Of a DNA stretch of 5,593 nucleotides, positions 1 to 5,593 are shown piece by piece. Source of the stretch: Planctomycetales bacterium (GTDB taxonomy: Bacteria; Planctomycetota; Planctomycetia; Pirellulales; Thermoguttaceae); NCBI GenBank assembly GCA_007122045.1, contig SKJM01000573.1:1-5593 (forward strand), read 5' to 3'. Below the pieces are notes generated by a model, which was not told where the DNA came from, did not search any database, and was given only the letters and a program-made list of their open reading frames with translations. The position numbers and the translations under genes are program-made. Every line of letters begins with the position of its first letter. Within the stretch, counting starts at the first letter, position 1.

Positions 1-2982
1 CGGCAGCGACGTGCGGGTCGTGCACCAGCCCGGCGGAGCCGCCGGGGGGGCGATTACTATGCCAGGGTGGAAGGCGTCGCCGCCGGCCAAGGCGGCCTGG
101 GGGCGACGTTCGCCAACCGGTTCCGCGATCCGTTCGCAACCGACTTCTCCATCGCCCTGGACTTCCGCGCCGAGGAATCCGACAAGCAGCAGTTCGGGCT
201 GATCATCACGGCCACCGGGGCGGCTCCCGTCGCCGGGCAGGCGACCGTCAACCTGCGATACGAAAGCGGCGCATGGGGCGCGTACTCTCATCGGTGGAAC
301 GACCTGGAGGCGTTGGGCAGCGTGACGCCGGGAACCTGGAACCGGCTGGTGGTCAACGGCCGGAATTGGGGCTCGGGCGCCGAGGGGGCCGCCACCTACG
401 ACCTCGAAGTGACCGACCATCGCGGCGAGGTCCGCCGGGCGACGGGCCTGCGCTTCTTCCAGGGCGACCCCGCCGCGCCCGACGTCGGCGGTGCGCGGAG
501 CTTCTCGTTCAACGACGCCTATGGCAATAACCCGGGCTTCGACGTGGACAACGTGCGGGTGACGGCCGGCGGCCGCTCCGGGGTGCTGGCGCCGACGGAC
601 CCGGTCGCCTTCAGCGGTATCTATCCGCACCTGGCCGTGGCGAACAACACCAAGAGCGAAAGCGGCATCGGCGCGGTGATGCCTTGGGTGGGCAAGCTCT
701 GGTATATGACGTATCCGGCCCACTGGACCACCGGTAGCCCCGACAACCTGTATTCGGTCGACCCCGAGTTGGCGCAGCGGGTTCATCCCCGCTACCCGGG
801 CAGCACGAACGCCAACCGCTACCTCGACGCATCGCGGGGGCGGATGTTCATCGGCTCGGCCGTCGTCGATGCCGAGGGCGTGGTATATGCGCTGCCGGTG
901 GCGCGGGAGGGCGAGCTGCGCGGGCGGCTCACCGGAACCGGCCCGCACCTGTCCGATCCCGGCAAGGTCTACTACATGACCATGGAGGAGGGCTTGTACG
1001 AAGTCGATCTGTCGGACCTCGACGCCCCGCTCATCACCACGCTGCGGGCCGACGGCAATCACGGGGGAAGCCGCAACCTGCCGGGCAGGCACGGCAAGGG
1101 GTTTTACGTGGCGCAGGGGCACGTGTTCTATTCGAACAACGGCGCGGGCGGCTGCCTGGTCGAATGGGACGGCACGGGCGATCCGGCCGACGCCGACGCG
1201 TGGACCCTCATCGACCACAACAAGTACAACGAAATCACCACGCGGCGCGGCGTGGCGGGCAACGATCCCGATGCCGATGATCCCGTCTGGGCGGTCGGCT
1301 GGGACCATCGCTCGGTGCTATTGAACGTGCGCGACGCGGGCAGCGGCCGCTGGACGCGGTACCGGCTGCCGAAGGGCAGTTACACCCACGATCAGGAGCC
1401 CGGCTGGTACACCGAATGGCCGCGGATTCGCGACGTCGGTCTTTCGGACGGCGATTTGGCGATGAACGAGCACGGCCTGCTGTACCGCTTTCCGGCCGGC
1501 TTCAGCGCGGCGGAGACGGCGGGCATCGTTCCCGTGGGCACCTTTCATAAGATGATGGTCGACTACACCGAGTGGGACGGCCGGATTGTGATGGGCTGCA
1601 ACGACGTCTCGCCGTTCCACCACCCGTTGCACGGCTGGAGTCATTCCAACCTGATGTTCCTGGAGGAGGAGCAGTTTGACGGGTATGGCGGCCGGCCGAT
1701 GGGGTTCGGCGGCCCCTGGGTGCGCGATGCGGCGCCGGCGGGCGAACCGTCGGAGGCGTTCCTCGTGACGGGCTTCGAGCACCGGACGATCCACCTGGCC
1801 CACACCGAGCCTGAAGCGGTAAGCTTTACCATCGAAGTCGACCCGACGGGGCGGGGCGACTGGGAGGAACACGCGGTGGTGACGGTCGGTCCGGCGGAAG
1901 CCGGCACGGCCGGCGCCGGCTACGGCTGGGCGATGCTTCCCGCCGAAATGGACGCGCCCTGGCTTCGGGTGCGGGCCGACCGGGACGTGGCCGCCGCGAC
2001 GGCCTATCTGCACCTGACCACGCCGCAGCGCCCGGCCGACGAGGCCATGACACGGTCGCTGGCCGTGGCCGGCAGCCCCGCCCGGCGCTCGCAGGGGCTG
2101 TTGCTCACCGCGTCGCGGCCCGACTTCCCCTTGCAGTTCGCCGCCGACATCGTGGACGGCGACGGCGAAATCGTGGAGCGGGCCTTCTACCGCGCCCAAT
2201 TGGATGACCAGTGGAAACTAGAAATCGTGCCGGTCGACGATCCGGAGGCGGAGCCCGGCGTGCGCCAACGGGCGGCAACCACCCGCGACTTCGCCACCGA
2301 CGACGCCTCGGTGTTCATCGATCGCGACGGCGTCCGGTACCGGCTGCCCCGAGGGAGTTCCGCGTTCGACGTGGAAACCGCGTCGGGCTGGCGGCGGGGC
2401 ATTCGCGAGGTGGTCACCGAGCGCGCGGTGATGAACATCCACGGCACCTTCTACGAGCTGCCTCGCGACGATTCGGGCGGGCTGCGCCGCATTCGGCCCA
2501 TCACCACGCACGAGCTGGACATCTTCGATTACGTCTCGTGGCGGGGCATGCTGGTCCTTTCGGGCAACCTGGCCGAGGCCGCCGAAGACGCCCACTACGT
2601 CGCCTCGGCCGACGGCAAGGTGGGGCTCTGGTTCGGCAACGTCGACGATTTGTGGCGGTTCGGGCCGCCGCGCGGGGAGGGAGGGCCGTGGATGCGTGCC
2701 CCGGTCGAAGCCGGCGCCCCTTCCGACCCATACCTCATGTACGGCTACGACCGGAAGCGCCTGGAACTCTCGCACGAGGGGACCGAAGCGGTCGGCTTCC
2801 GGATCGAAGTCGACGTGCTGGGCGACGGCCGTTGGGAGACGTTCGACCGCTTGGAGGTTGGGCCCGGCGAAACGGTGCGATACGACTTCCCCGACGGCTA
2901 CTCGGCACACTGGGTTCGCCTGGCAGCCGAGCAGGACGTGACCGCGACCGCGCAGTTCCGCTACACCGTCGGTGGCGAGTAG
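1..2982 (+). CDS. Large secreted-type LamG plus propeller-like protein, 5' end outside window
   Basis: Frame 1 is open from the window edge to a TAG at 2980-2982; the first usable start is GTG at 67, giving 971 residues (numbering used here). The gene probably begins upstream, because residues 1-167 read as the body of a LamG/concanavalin-like sandwich, starting with 'DYYARVEG' and closing with 'FDVDNVRVTA'. Residues about 168-545 look like a beta-propeller-type region with motifs YYMTMEEGLYEVD (302-314), PGRHGKGFY (339-347), GWDHRS (411-416), EWPRIRD (450-456) and HGWSHSNLMF (522-531). A beta-rich 'GGPW' domain follows at 548-652. A second, degenerate copy of the 429-652 module spans 756-971. 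From memory, these motifs recur in uncharacterised extracellular proteins of Planctomycetes, Verrucomicrobia and Bacteroidetes; I know of no proven activity. A role in binding glycans or other surfaces outside the cell is inferred. No membrane anchor or sorting signal is visible at the C-terminus, and any signal peptide would lie outside the window. The first 49 bases look better in frame 2, so a frameshift at the G run 44-50 is likely. Confidence 0.88.
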   Translation, partial: RQRRAGRAPARRSRRGGDYYARVEGVAAGQGGLGATFANRFRDPFATDFSIALDFRAEESDKQQFGLIITATGAAPVAGQATVNLRYESGAWGAYSHRWNDLEALGSVTPGTWNRLVVNGRNWGSGAEGAATYDLEVTDHRGEVRRATGLRFFQGDPAAPDVGGARSFSFNDAYGNNPGFDVDNVRVTAGGRSGVLAPTDPVAFSGIYPHLAVANNTKSESGIGAVMPWVGKLWYMTYPAHWTTGSPDNLYSVDPELAQRVHPRYPGSTNANRYLDASRGRMFIGSAVVDAEGVVYALPVAREGELRGRLTGTGPHLSDPGKVYYMTMEEGLYEVDLSDLDAPLITTLRADGNHGGSRNLPGRHGKGFYVAQGHVFYSNNGAGGCLVEWDGTGDPADADAWTLIDHNKYNEITTRRGVAGNDPDADDPVWAVGWDHRSVLLNVRDAGSGRWTRYRLPKGSYTHDQEPGWYTEWPRIRDVGLSDGDLAMNEHGLLYRFPAGFSAAETAGIVPVGTFHKMMVDYTEWDGRIVMGCNDVSPFHHPLHGWSHSNLMFLEEEQFDGYGGRPMGFGGPWVRDAAPAGEPSEAFLVTGFEHRTIHLAHTEPEAVSFTIEVDPTGRGDWEEHAVVTVGPAEAGTAGAGYGWAMLPAEMDAPWLRVRADRDVAAATAYLHLTTPQRPADEAMTRSLAVAGSPARRSQGLLLTASRPDFPLQFAADIVDGDGEIVERAFYRAQLDDQWKLEIVPVDDPEAEPGVRQRAATTRDFATDDASVFIDRDGVRYRLPRGSSAFDVETASGWRRGIREVVTERAVMNIHGTFYELPRDDSGGLRRIRPITTHELDIFDYVSWRGMLVLSGNLAEAAEDAHYVASADGKVGLWFGNVDDLWRFGPPRGEGGPWMRAPVEAGAPSDPYLMYGYDRKRLELSHEGTEAVGFRIEVDVLGDGRWETFDRLEVGPGETVRYDFPDGYSAHWVRLAAEQDVTATAQFRYTVGGE
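1351..2022 (+). repeat. Intragenic module copy 1 (residues 429-652)
   Basis: First copy of a module inside the large protein. It starts at RYRLPKGS (431-438), passes through MNEHGLLYRFP (466-476), and ends with a beta-rich domain starting GGPW (548-551) and ending near TAYLHL. The order of motifs matches copy 2 at 2332-2979: YRLP-[KR]-GS, then MN-x-HG, then GGPW, then [LI]xL[AS]H, then FxIEVD, then [WV]xR, then TA. The match is by eye at protein level; DNA identity looks modest, so the duplication is old. Confidence 0.7.
2332..2979 (+). repeat. Intragenic module copy 2 (residues 756-971), degenerate
   Basis: Second copy of the module, forming the C-terminus of the large protein. It shares VRYRLPRGS (756-764), MNIHGTFYELP (789-799), GGPWMR (872-877), LELSHEG, GFRIEVD and a closing TATAQFRY with copy 1. 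The aromatic and His-rich features of copy 1, such as EWPRIRD and HGWSHSNLMF, are lost or replaced here by GWRRGIRE and KVGLWFGN. This suggests that copy 1 keeps the ancestral binding or catalytic surface while copy 2 is structural. Confidence 0.7.
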
Positions 2983-3051
2983 CGCGCGACGGATCCGCAC
3001 CGTCCGGGCTGCAAAGCCGGCGGCAAGAAGTAATTTGCAACCACGACCCGG

Positions 3052-3153
3052 CAGTATATTTGGGAAGATCAGCCGTTCTGGCCGGACGCCGAGCCGGGCG
3101 TCTTCAAGCCGACGGACCGGGGCGAGTTCTTCGGCCACGTGCAGACCCGTTGA
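3052..3153 (+). pseudogene. Orphan C-terminal coding fragment, gene remnant
   Basis: Read in frame 1, this stretch gives a protein-like peptide beginning QYIWEDQPFWP, continuing DAEPGVFKPTDRG and ending EFFGHVQTR before a TGA at 3151-3153. From about codon 7 nearly every codon ends in G or C, as in the real genes of this window. The residue mix (W, F, P, D, E) is typical of folded protein, not of random GC-rich translation. There is no usable start codon in frame, and a TAA stands at 3031-3033, so it cannot be an independent gene. It is best read as the 3' end of a gene whose body was deleted. I do not recognise the family. Confidence 0.45.
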
Positions 3154-3216
3154 AACCACTCGCATCGGGCGGGCGGGACGCGCGAAGGCTCGCGCAGCAC
3201 GCTGCCGTGGCGATCG

Positions 3217-3882
3217 TTACTGCATGGCCATGGCGTCCTGGGCGAAGTAGGCCGCGGGGTCGTGGCGGTAGAAGTGCCGGCCGATGTGGTCGGCCACCAC
3301 GCCGATGAACTGGCGGCGGAACTGCGACTCCTGGCGGCTGCTGGTTTCGATGCCTCCGTTGGGAGGCCAGGCGATTTGCGGCAACTCGCGTTCGAAGGCC
3401 ACGCGTCCCCCTTCTTGCATGTCGTATACCACGAACCGCGCATTCGCCTTGCCCTGGTAGAGGGTCTGCCCCATGTAGAGACTGAACTCCTGCAGTTCGA
3501 TCCCCAGCACCATGTCGGCTCCGAACGCCTCGCCGGCCTCGGTGAATGTATAGTCGCCGTCGTAATGCTCGTCGACCCAGGCGGCAACCTTCTGCTGATC
3601 GATCATTTCGATCTTGGAGACGTTTTGGCCGAGCAGCCGGTTCACTTCGCGGGCCAGGTCGTGGGCGGCGCCGGGGTCGCGGAACGCCACCGAGGCCACC
3701 GGCCGGCACACCACGGCGATTTTCTTTTCCCGAAAGCCCTTGTACTGAGCGTCGATTTCGTTCGCGCCCATCAGGTACATGGCCGTGCTCAGCGCCGCAG
3801 TGCACCCGGCGGTGGACGCCACAAGACCGGCGGCGAACAGAAAAGCGAACAGCAATGGGCAGCCCGTCATTCGGCGAGGCAT
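3217..3882 (-). CDS. Predicted lipoprotein, 221 aa, unknown function
   Basis: The N-terminus has Arg residues, a hydrophobic stretch (residues 9-22) and a lipobox-like TAGC ending at Cys27, so the mature protein is probably lipid-anchored in the cell envelope. The -3 residue is Thr rather than Leu, which makes the lipobox weaker than ideal. The mature part alternates beta and helix: KKIAVV (53-58), a helix at about 70-85 ending in LLGQNVSK, then GADMVLGIEL (121-130), then NARFVVYD (147-154). This pattern resembles small envelope lipoproteins of the LpoB/CsgG/TolB-N kind, but no specific family is claimed. The ATG at 3882 is chosen because an AAGGA lies six bases upstream; a second ATG four codons in is possible. 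The gene lies 138 bases downstream of the DUF2752 gene on the same strand and has its own candidate promoter. It ends with TAA at 3219-3217, tail to tail with the remnant at 3052-3153. Confidence 0.88.
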   Translation of the reverse strand: MPRRMTGCPLLFAFLFAAGLVASTAGCTAALSTAMYLMGANEIDAQYKGFREKKIAVVCRPVASVAFRDPGAAHDLAREVNRLLGQNVSKIEMIDQQKVAAWVDEHYDGDYTFTEAGEAFGADMVLGIELQEFSLYMGQTLYQGKANARFVVYDMQEGGRVAFERELPQIAWPPNGGIETSSRQESQFRRQFIGVVADHIGRHFYRHDPAAYFAQDAMAMQ

Positions 3883-3888
3883 GGGGCA

Positions 3889-3893
3889 TCCTT
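3889..3893 (-). promoter_or_regulatory. Ribosome binding site of the lipoprotein gene
   Basis: On the minus strand AAGGA is followed by six bases and then the ATG at 3882. This decides the start over the ATG at 3870 (in frame) and the ATG at 3889 (different frame). Confidence 0.6.
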
Positions 3894-3939
3894 ATCGGAA
3901 GAGGGTGTGGAAGGAAGACAAGCCATCAAGGAGGTGCGT

Positions 3940-3968
3940 ACTTTACGAGAAACGCCGGTACGCGGCAA
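3940..3968 (-). promoter_or_regulatory. Candidate sigma-70-type promoter for the lipoprotein gene
   Basis: On the minus strand TTGCCG (3968-3963) and TAAAGT (3945-3940) are separated by exactly 17 bases; each matches the consensus at four of six positions. Transcription would start near 3933, giving a leader of about 50 bases. The placement is good but the boxes are only moderate. Confidence 0.35.
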
Positions 3969-4020
3969 GGCCATCTGGGAAAGGTTCCTTCGCTTACCGC
4001 AAGTGCGTTCCTGTATCGTG

Positions 4021-4497
4021 TCACCCCGAGCCGGACGTCAGCCCAACAAGCCATTGGGTGAGGACGACGATTCCGGCCAGGCTTGTGCCGATGGCGATCC
4101 AGTGGCCGGGCGGGGGGCGGAGCGCCCATCGCCCCAGCGCGGCCGAAACGGCCAACCACGGTACGGCCAGTATCGCGGCGACCGCCAACAAGGCGCCGCC
4201 GGCATTGGCCCGCAGCGCACGACCCAGTTGCCCGCGCGCCGCGCGGGCCCAGGCGGTGGTCATGCCACAGGACGGACAGGGCCGGTTGAACACGATGCGG
4301 AAGGTACAAGGCGCCAGCCCCATGCGCTCGTGCGTGCCGAAGCCGCGCCGGTCGGGCTCCACCCATCGGGCGGCTGCCAGCCCCATCGCCAGGGCAGCAG
4401 CAGTGAGCCCCAGGAGCCAGCGCAGGTGCCTTGGGAAGAGTGGTTCCCCCACTTCGGCGGGTTTCGCGCGAACGAGTTGCTGTGGGCGGCGGAGCAT
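4021..4497 (-). CDS. DUF2752 family small membrane protein
   Basis: Starting from the ATG at 4497 the protein has 158 residues. The family signature is clear: APC (62-64) followed by RPCPSCGMTTAW (72-83) and a Gly/Ala/Asn stretch (RGQL...RANAGG, 88-101). Hydrophobic segments at about 25-43, 102-121 and 133-153 suggest three membrane spans, with the Cys motif between the first and second. DUF2752 proteins are common in Planctomycetes and Bacteroidetes and have no established function; the Cys-rich loop suggests metal or thiol chemistry, which is inference. The reading frame stays open upstream to 4731, but a strong promoter at 4607-4635 lies inside that extension, so the true start must be downstream of about 4600. 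ATG 4584 (187 aa) is the alternative to 4497. Neither has a good Shine-Dalgarno sequence, and the conserved part begins after both. Confidence 0.87.
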   Translation of the reverse strand: MLRRPQQLVRAKPAEVGEPLFPRHLRWLLGLTAAALAMGLAAARWVEPDRRGFGTHERMGLAPCTFRIVFNRPCPSCGMTTAWARAARGQLGRALRANAGGALLAVAAILAVPWLAVSAALGRWALRPPPGHWIAIGTSLAGIVVLTQWLVGLTSGSG

Positions 4498-4606
4498 AGC
4501 GGGAATCGGGGAGCCGTGCAAGGGCAGTTCGCGGTGGTGTTCAGGTCGTGTGCGCGGGCATAATGCGGCCGCGGAATGACCCATCTTGCGATCGGGCCAT
4601 ACCGAC

Positions 4607-4635
4607 ACTCTACTGCATCGTTCCTGGTGTGTCAA
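4607..4635 (-). promoter_or_regulatory. Sigma-70-type promoter for the DUF2752 gene
   Basis: On the minus strand a perfect TTGACA (4635-4630) is followed after exactly 17 bases by TAGAGT (4612-4607), a four-of-six match to the -10 consensus. Transcription is expected to begin near 4600. This rules out in-frame starts upstream of that point for the DUF2752 gene. Confidence 0.6.
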
Positions 4636-4750
4636 AACGGTTCGTGTCGCCGGAATCCGTCGCGAATCCCCCTGAGTGCTGTAGCGAGCGGGCAAAGCCC
4701 GATGCAAAAACGACCGAAACCGCCCATGCAACTTCTATTGGTTCTCCGGT

Positions 4751-4762
4751 AGGCATTTGCCT
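4751..4762. promoter_or_regulatory. Inverted repeat beside the hicBA -35 box, possible operator
   Basis: AGGCA-TT-TGCCT is a perfect five-base inverted repeat with a two-base centre, ending three bases before the -35 hexamer. Its position suits a protein-binding operator. That the HicAB complex binds it is inference; the short HicB here shows no obvious DNA-binding domain. Confidence 0.3.
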
Positions 4763-4765
4763 CCC

Positions 4766-4794
4766 TTGACGCTGCCCGGCCGTCGGTTTATCCT
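4766..4794 (+). promoter_or_regulatory. Sigma-70-type promoter of hicBA
   Basis: TTGACG (4766-4771, five of six) and TATCCT (4789-4794, four of six) are separated by exactly 17 bases. The predicted start of transcription is about 4801, leaving a leader of roughly 47 bases before the hicB ATG. A second, extended -10-like TGCTATGCT at 4821-4829 lacks a -35 box. Confidence 0.6.
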
Positions 4795-4834
4795 GAGATC
4801 CGTAGGAAGTGGGCCACTCGTGCTATGCTTGTGA

Positions 4835-4840
4835 GAGAGG
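4835..4840 (+). promoter_or_regulatory. Ribosome binding site of hicB
   Basis: GAGAGG ends seven bases before the ATG at 4848. It supports 4848 over the in-frame GTG at 4809, which would add thirteen residues (beginning MGHSCYACERG) that do not fit the HicB family. Confidence 0.6.
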
Positions 4841-4847
4841 CAAGAAA

Positions 4848-5060
4848 ATGGCGAACCGATACACGGCGATTACGAAGAACCAGGGAGACTGGTGGATCGG
4901 ATGGGTTGAAGAAGTGCCCGGTGTCAACTGCCAGGAGCGTACCGAGGCAGAACTTCTGAACAGCCTGCGGATTACGCTTCGAGAGGCCCTCGAATTCAAC
5001 CGGGAGGAGGCCATCAAGGCGGCTGCGCCAGGTTTCACGGAAGTCGAACTGGTGGTATGA
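4848..5060 (+). CDS. hicB: HicB family antitoxin, short form
   Basis: The 70-residue protein has the hallmark of the short HicB antitoxins: a YTAI strand, GDWWIGWVEEVPGVNCQ (13-29), a helix running ERTEAELLNSLRITLREALEF, and an acidic C-terminal strand VELVV. Known HicB proteins of this kind have a partial RNase H-like fold that covers the active site of HicA and neutralises it. No helix-turn-helix or ribbon-helix-helix tail is present, unlike long HicB proteins, so autoregulation must work differently or through the complex. The order is antitoxin first, the reverse of the E. coli hicAB arrangement. The stop overlaps the hicA start as ATGA, which implies translational coupling. Codons end in A or T more often than in the flanking genes, in keeping with horizontal acquisition. 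Confidence 0.94.
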   Translation: MANRYTAITKNQGDWWIGWVEEVPGVNCQERTEAELLNSLRITLREALEFNREEAIKAAAPGFTEVELVV

Positions 5061-5245
5061 AGCGAGTCGCCCTTCTGAAGCACCTGCGGAAGCATGACTG
5101 CGTGTTCGTCCGTGAAGGGGCGAACCACTCGTGGTGGGCCAACCCGAGTCTGAACAGTCGTTCTTCAATTCCTCGACACTCGGAGATCGACGATCGGCTC
5201 GCTCGCAAGATATGCAAGGACCTGGGAATCCCGTTCACCAAATGA
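5057..5245 (+). CDS. hicA: HicA family mRNA interferase toxin
   Basis: The 62-residue protein matches the HicA family along its whole length: an N-terminal helix (KRVALLKHLRKHDC), the strand FVREGANHSWW carrying the catalytic-type His24, and the C-terminal IPRHSEID-DRLARKICKDLGI. HicA toxins have a double-stranded-RNA-binding-like fold and cleave mRNA, slowing translation until HicB is restored. The active His and the helix that follows are intact, so the toxin is predicted functional. Its ATG overlaps the hicB stop by four bases and no strong Shine-Dalgarno sequence stands at the usual distance, so its translation probably depends on hicB. There is no canonical terminator after the stop at 5243-5245. 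Confidence 0.94.
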   Translation: MKRVALLKHLRKHDCVFVREGANHSWWANPSLNSRSSIPRHSEIDDRLARKICKDLGIPFTK

Positions 5246-5339
5246 GGACTTTGCATCGACAGAAGCCATGCAGAAGCTTGGGCTCTCGGGCACCGGGGGC
5301 TTTCCCGGGGACGACTCGACGATGGTCGTTGCCAGTGGA

Positions 5340-5588
5340 TCAATACGAGATCGTGCCCCCGGAATCTGTGGCCCCCGGAACCCCGGCCAGCCGGTCGGCG
5401 GCGGCCTGGTCGACGCAGAGCCGGCGGATGGCCGTCGCGCGGCCGGTCGACGGATCGACGTCGACGATGGTGCCGTGGAGGCGCACGTCGTCGGAGGCCA
5501 CTTCATACTGGGCGGGCCGGAAGGTTCGGGCAACTTGCAGCACACGGTCAATTCGCCTGCCCAGGATGCTTTCGTGGGGGCCGGTCAT
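5340..5588 (-). CDS. Hypothetical protein, 82 aa, start uncertain
   Basis: This minus-strand frame runs from ATG at 5588 to TGA at 5342-5340 and has strongly G/C-ending codons like the other resident genes. The predicted protein is soluble: an amphipathic N-terminal helix (SILGRRIDRVLQVARTF, 7-23), then a beta-type stretch (YEVASDDVRLHGTIVDVDP) and ATAIRRLCVDQAAADRLAG. No family is recognised. Only five bases of upstream sequence are visible and there is no proper Shine-Dalgarno spacing, so the gene may start outside the window. It is convergent with hicA, 94 bases apart. The last codons sit in a near-tandem 16-base repeat that shifts the frame, so the final residues (TDSGGTISY) may be recent. 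A competing plus-strand frame over the same bases is judged less likely. Confidence 0.55.
   Translation of the reverse strand: MTGPHESILGRRIDRVLQVARTFRPAQYEVASDDVRLHGTIVDVDPSTGRATAIRRLCVDQAAADRLAGVPGATDSGGTISY
5355..5380. repeat. Near-tandem repeat, 16-base period
   Basis: GCCCCCGGAA occurs at 5355-5364 and again at 5371-5380, a 16-base period. It lies at the 3' end of the 82-codon minus-strand gene. The period is not a multiple of three, so gain or loss of a unit changes the reading frame. Confidence 0.6.
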
Positions 5589-5593
5589 CCCCA

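Larger units (their letters stand above)
4498..4847. other. Divergent intergenic regulatory region
   Basis: About 350 bases without a convincing gene, between the DUF2752 gene (minus) and hicB (plus). It holds one promoter for each direction, a 5-2-5 inverted repeat next to the hicBA -35 box, and a small 5-bp hairpin (CGGGC-AAA-GCCCG, 4689-4701) that is not followed by a T-run on the plus strand. Base composition is visibly less GC-rich than in the flanking genes. If the DUF2752 start is 4584, its left part is coding. Confidence 0.6.

Noticed and set aside
1318..2199. 293-codon minus-strand open frame
   Set aside because: Antisense shadow of the propeller and GGPW region; composition is typical of reverse-complemented GC-rich codons.
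2218..3165. 315-codon minus-strand open frame
   Set aside because: Antisense to the 3' part of the large gene, whose sense frame has clear repeated domain motifs; the translation shows none.
3180..3195. Hairpin GCGCGA-aggc-TCGCGC downstream of the lipoprotein gene as a terminator
   Set aside because: A six-base stem 22 bases after the stop is suggestive, but there is no T-run, and such stems arise easily in GC-rich DNA.
3262..4563. 433-codon plus-strand open frame
   Set aside because: It runs antisense across both the lipoprotein and the DUF2752 genes, has a low-complexity Arg/Gly/Gln-rich translation and no family motifs; it is a GC-rich shadow.
4689..4701. Hairpin CGGGC-AAA-GCCCG as a dispersed intergenic repeat or terminator
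   Set aside because: It is a single copy in this window with a short stem and no T-run downstream. A genome-wide count would be needed to call it a repeat.
4809..4847. Upstream GTG start for hicB adding thirteen residues
   Set aside because: The extra residues do not fit HicB proteins, and the Shine-Dalgarno sequence is placed correctly for the ATG at 4848.
5293..5308. Hairpin CCGGG-ggcttt-CCCGG after hicA as a terminator
   Set aside because: The stem is only five base pairs and no T-run follows on either strand.
5268..5593. Plus-strand frame from ATG 5268 open to the window edge (MQKLGLSGTGG...)
   Set aside because: It is the reverse complement of the more protein-like minus-strand frame and lacks a ribosome binding site. 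It cannot be wholly excluded because the sequence ends here.

Overview
This looks like a GC-rich planctomycete-type chromosome segment (a Pirellulales-like host is my inference). The reasons are strongly G/C-ending codons, a very large secreted-type LamG/propeller-like protein, a lipoprotein with a short lipobox signal, and a small DUF2752 membrane protein. No RNA gene, insertion sequence, CRISPR array or replication origin was seen. There is no sign of a new multi-gene system; the only recognisable system is a HicBA toxin-antitoxin pair.

Layout. From the left edge to 2982 (+) runs the 3' part of a big extracellular-type protein: a LamG-like beta-sandwich, then a propeller-like region rich in aromatic and His motifs, then two copies of a module ending in a 'GGPW...' domain. 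Near its left end the coding signal appears to jump frame at a run of seven G. Bases 2983-3216 hold no intact gene but include a short in-frame stretch (3052-3153) that reads like the orphan C-terminus of a lost gene.

Two genes follow on the minus strand: a 221-aa predicted lipoprotein (3882-3217) and, upstream of it, a DUF2752 membrane protein (about 4497-4021). Each has a plausible sigma-70-type promoter.

The roughly 350-base gap 4498-4847 is a divergent regulatory region. It carries a good minus-strand promoter (TTGACA-N17-TAGAGT) for the DUF2752 gene and a good plus-strand promoter (TTGACG-N17-TATCCT) for hicBA. A small inverted repeat lies just upstream of the hicBA -35 box. hicB (antitoxin) and hicA (toxin) overlap by ATGA and are visibly less G/C-ending in codon use than their neighbours, which fits an acquired cassette.

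Convergent with hicA, at the right edge, is an 82-codon minus-strand reading frame of unknown function. Its last codons contain a near-tandem 16-base repeat that may have changed its C-terminus. Its start is uncertain because the window ends five bases upstream. The genes do not form one pathway: the left gene points to extracellular glycan or surface binding, the two minus genes to the cell envelope, and hicBA to an independent addiction or stress module.
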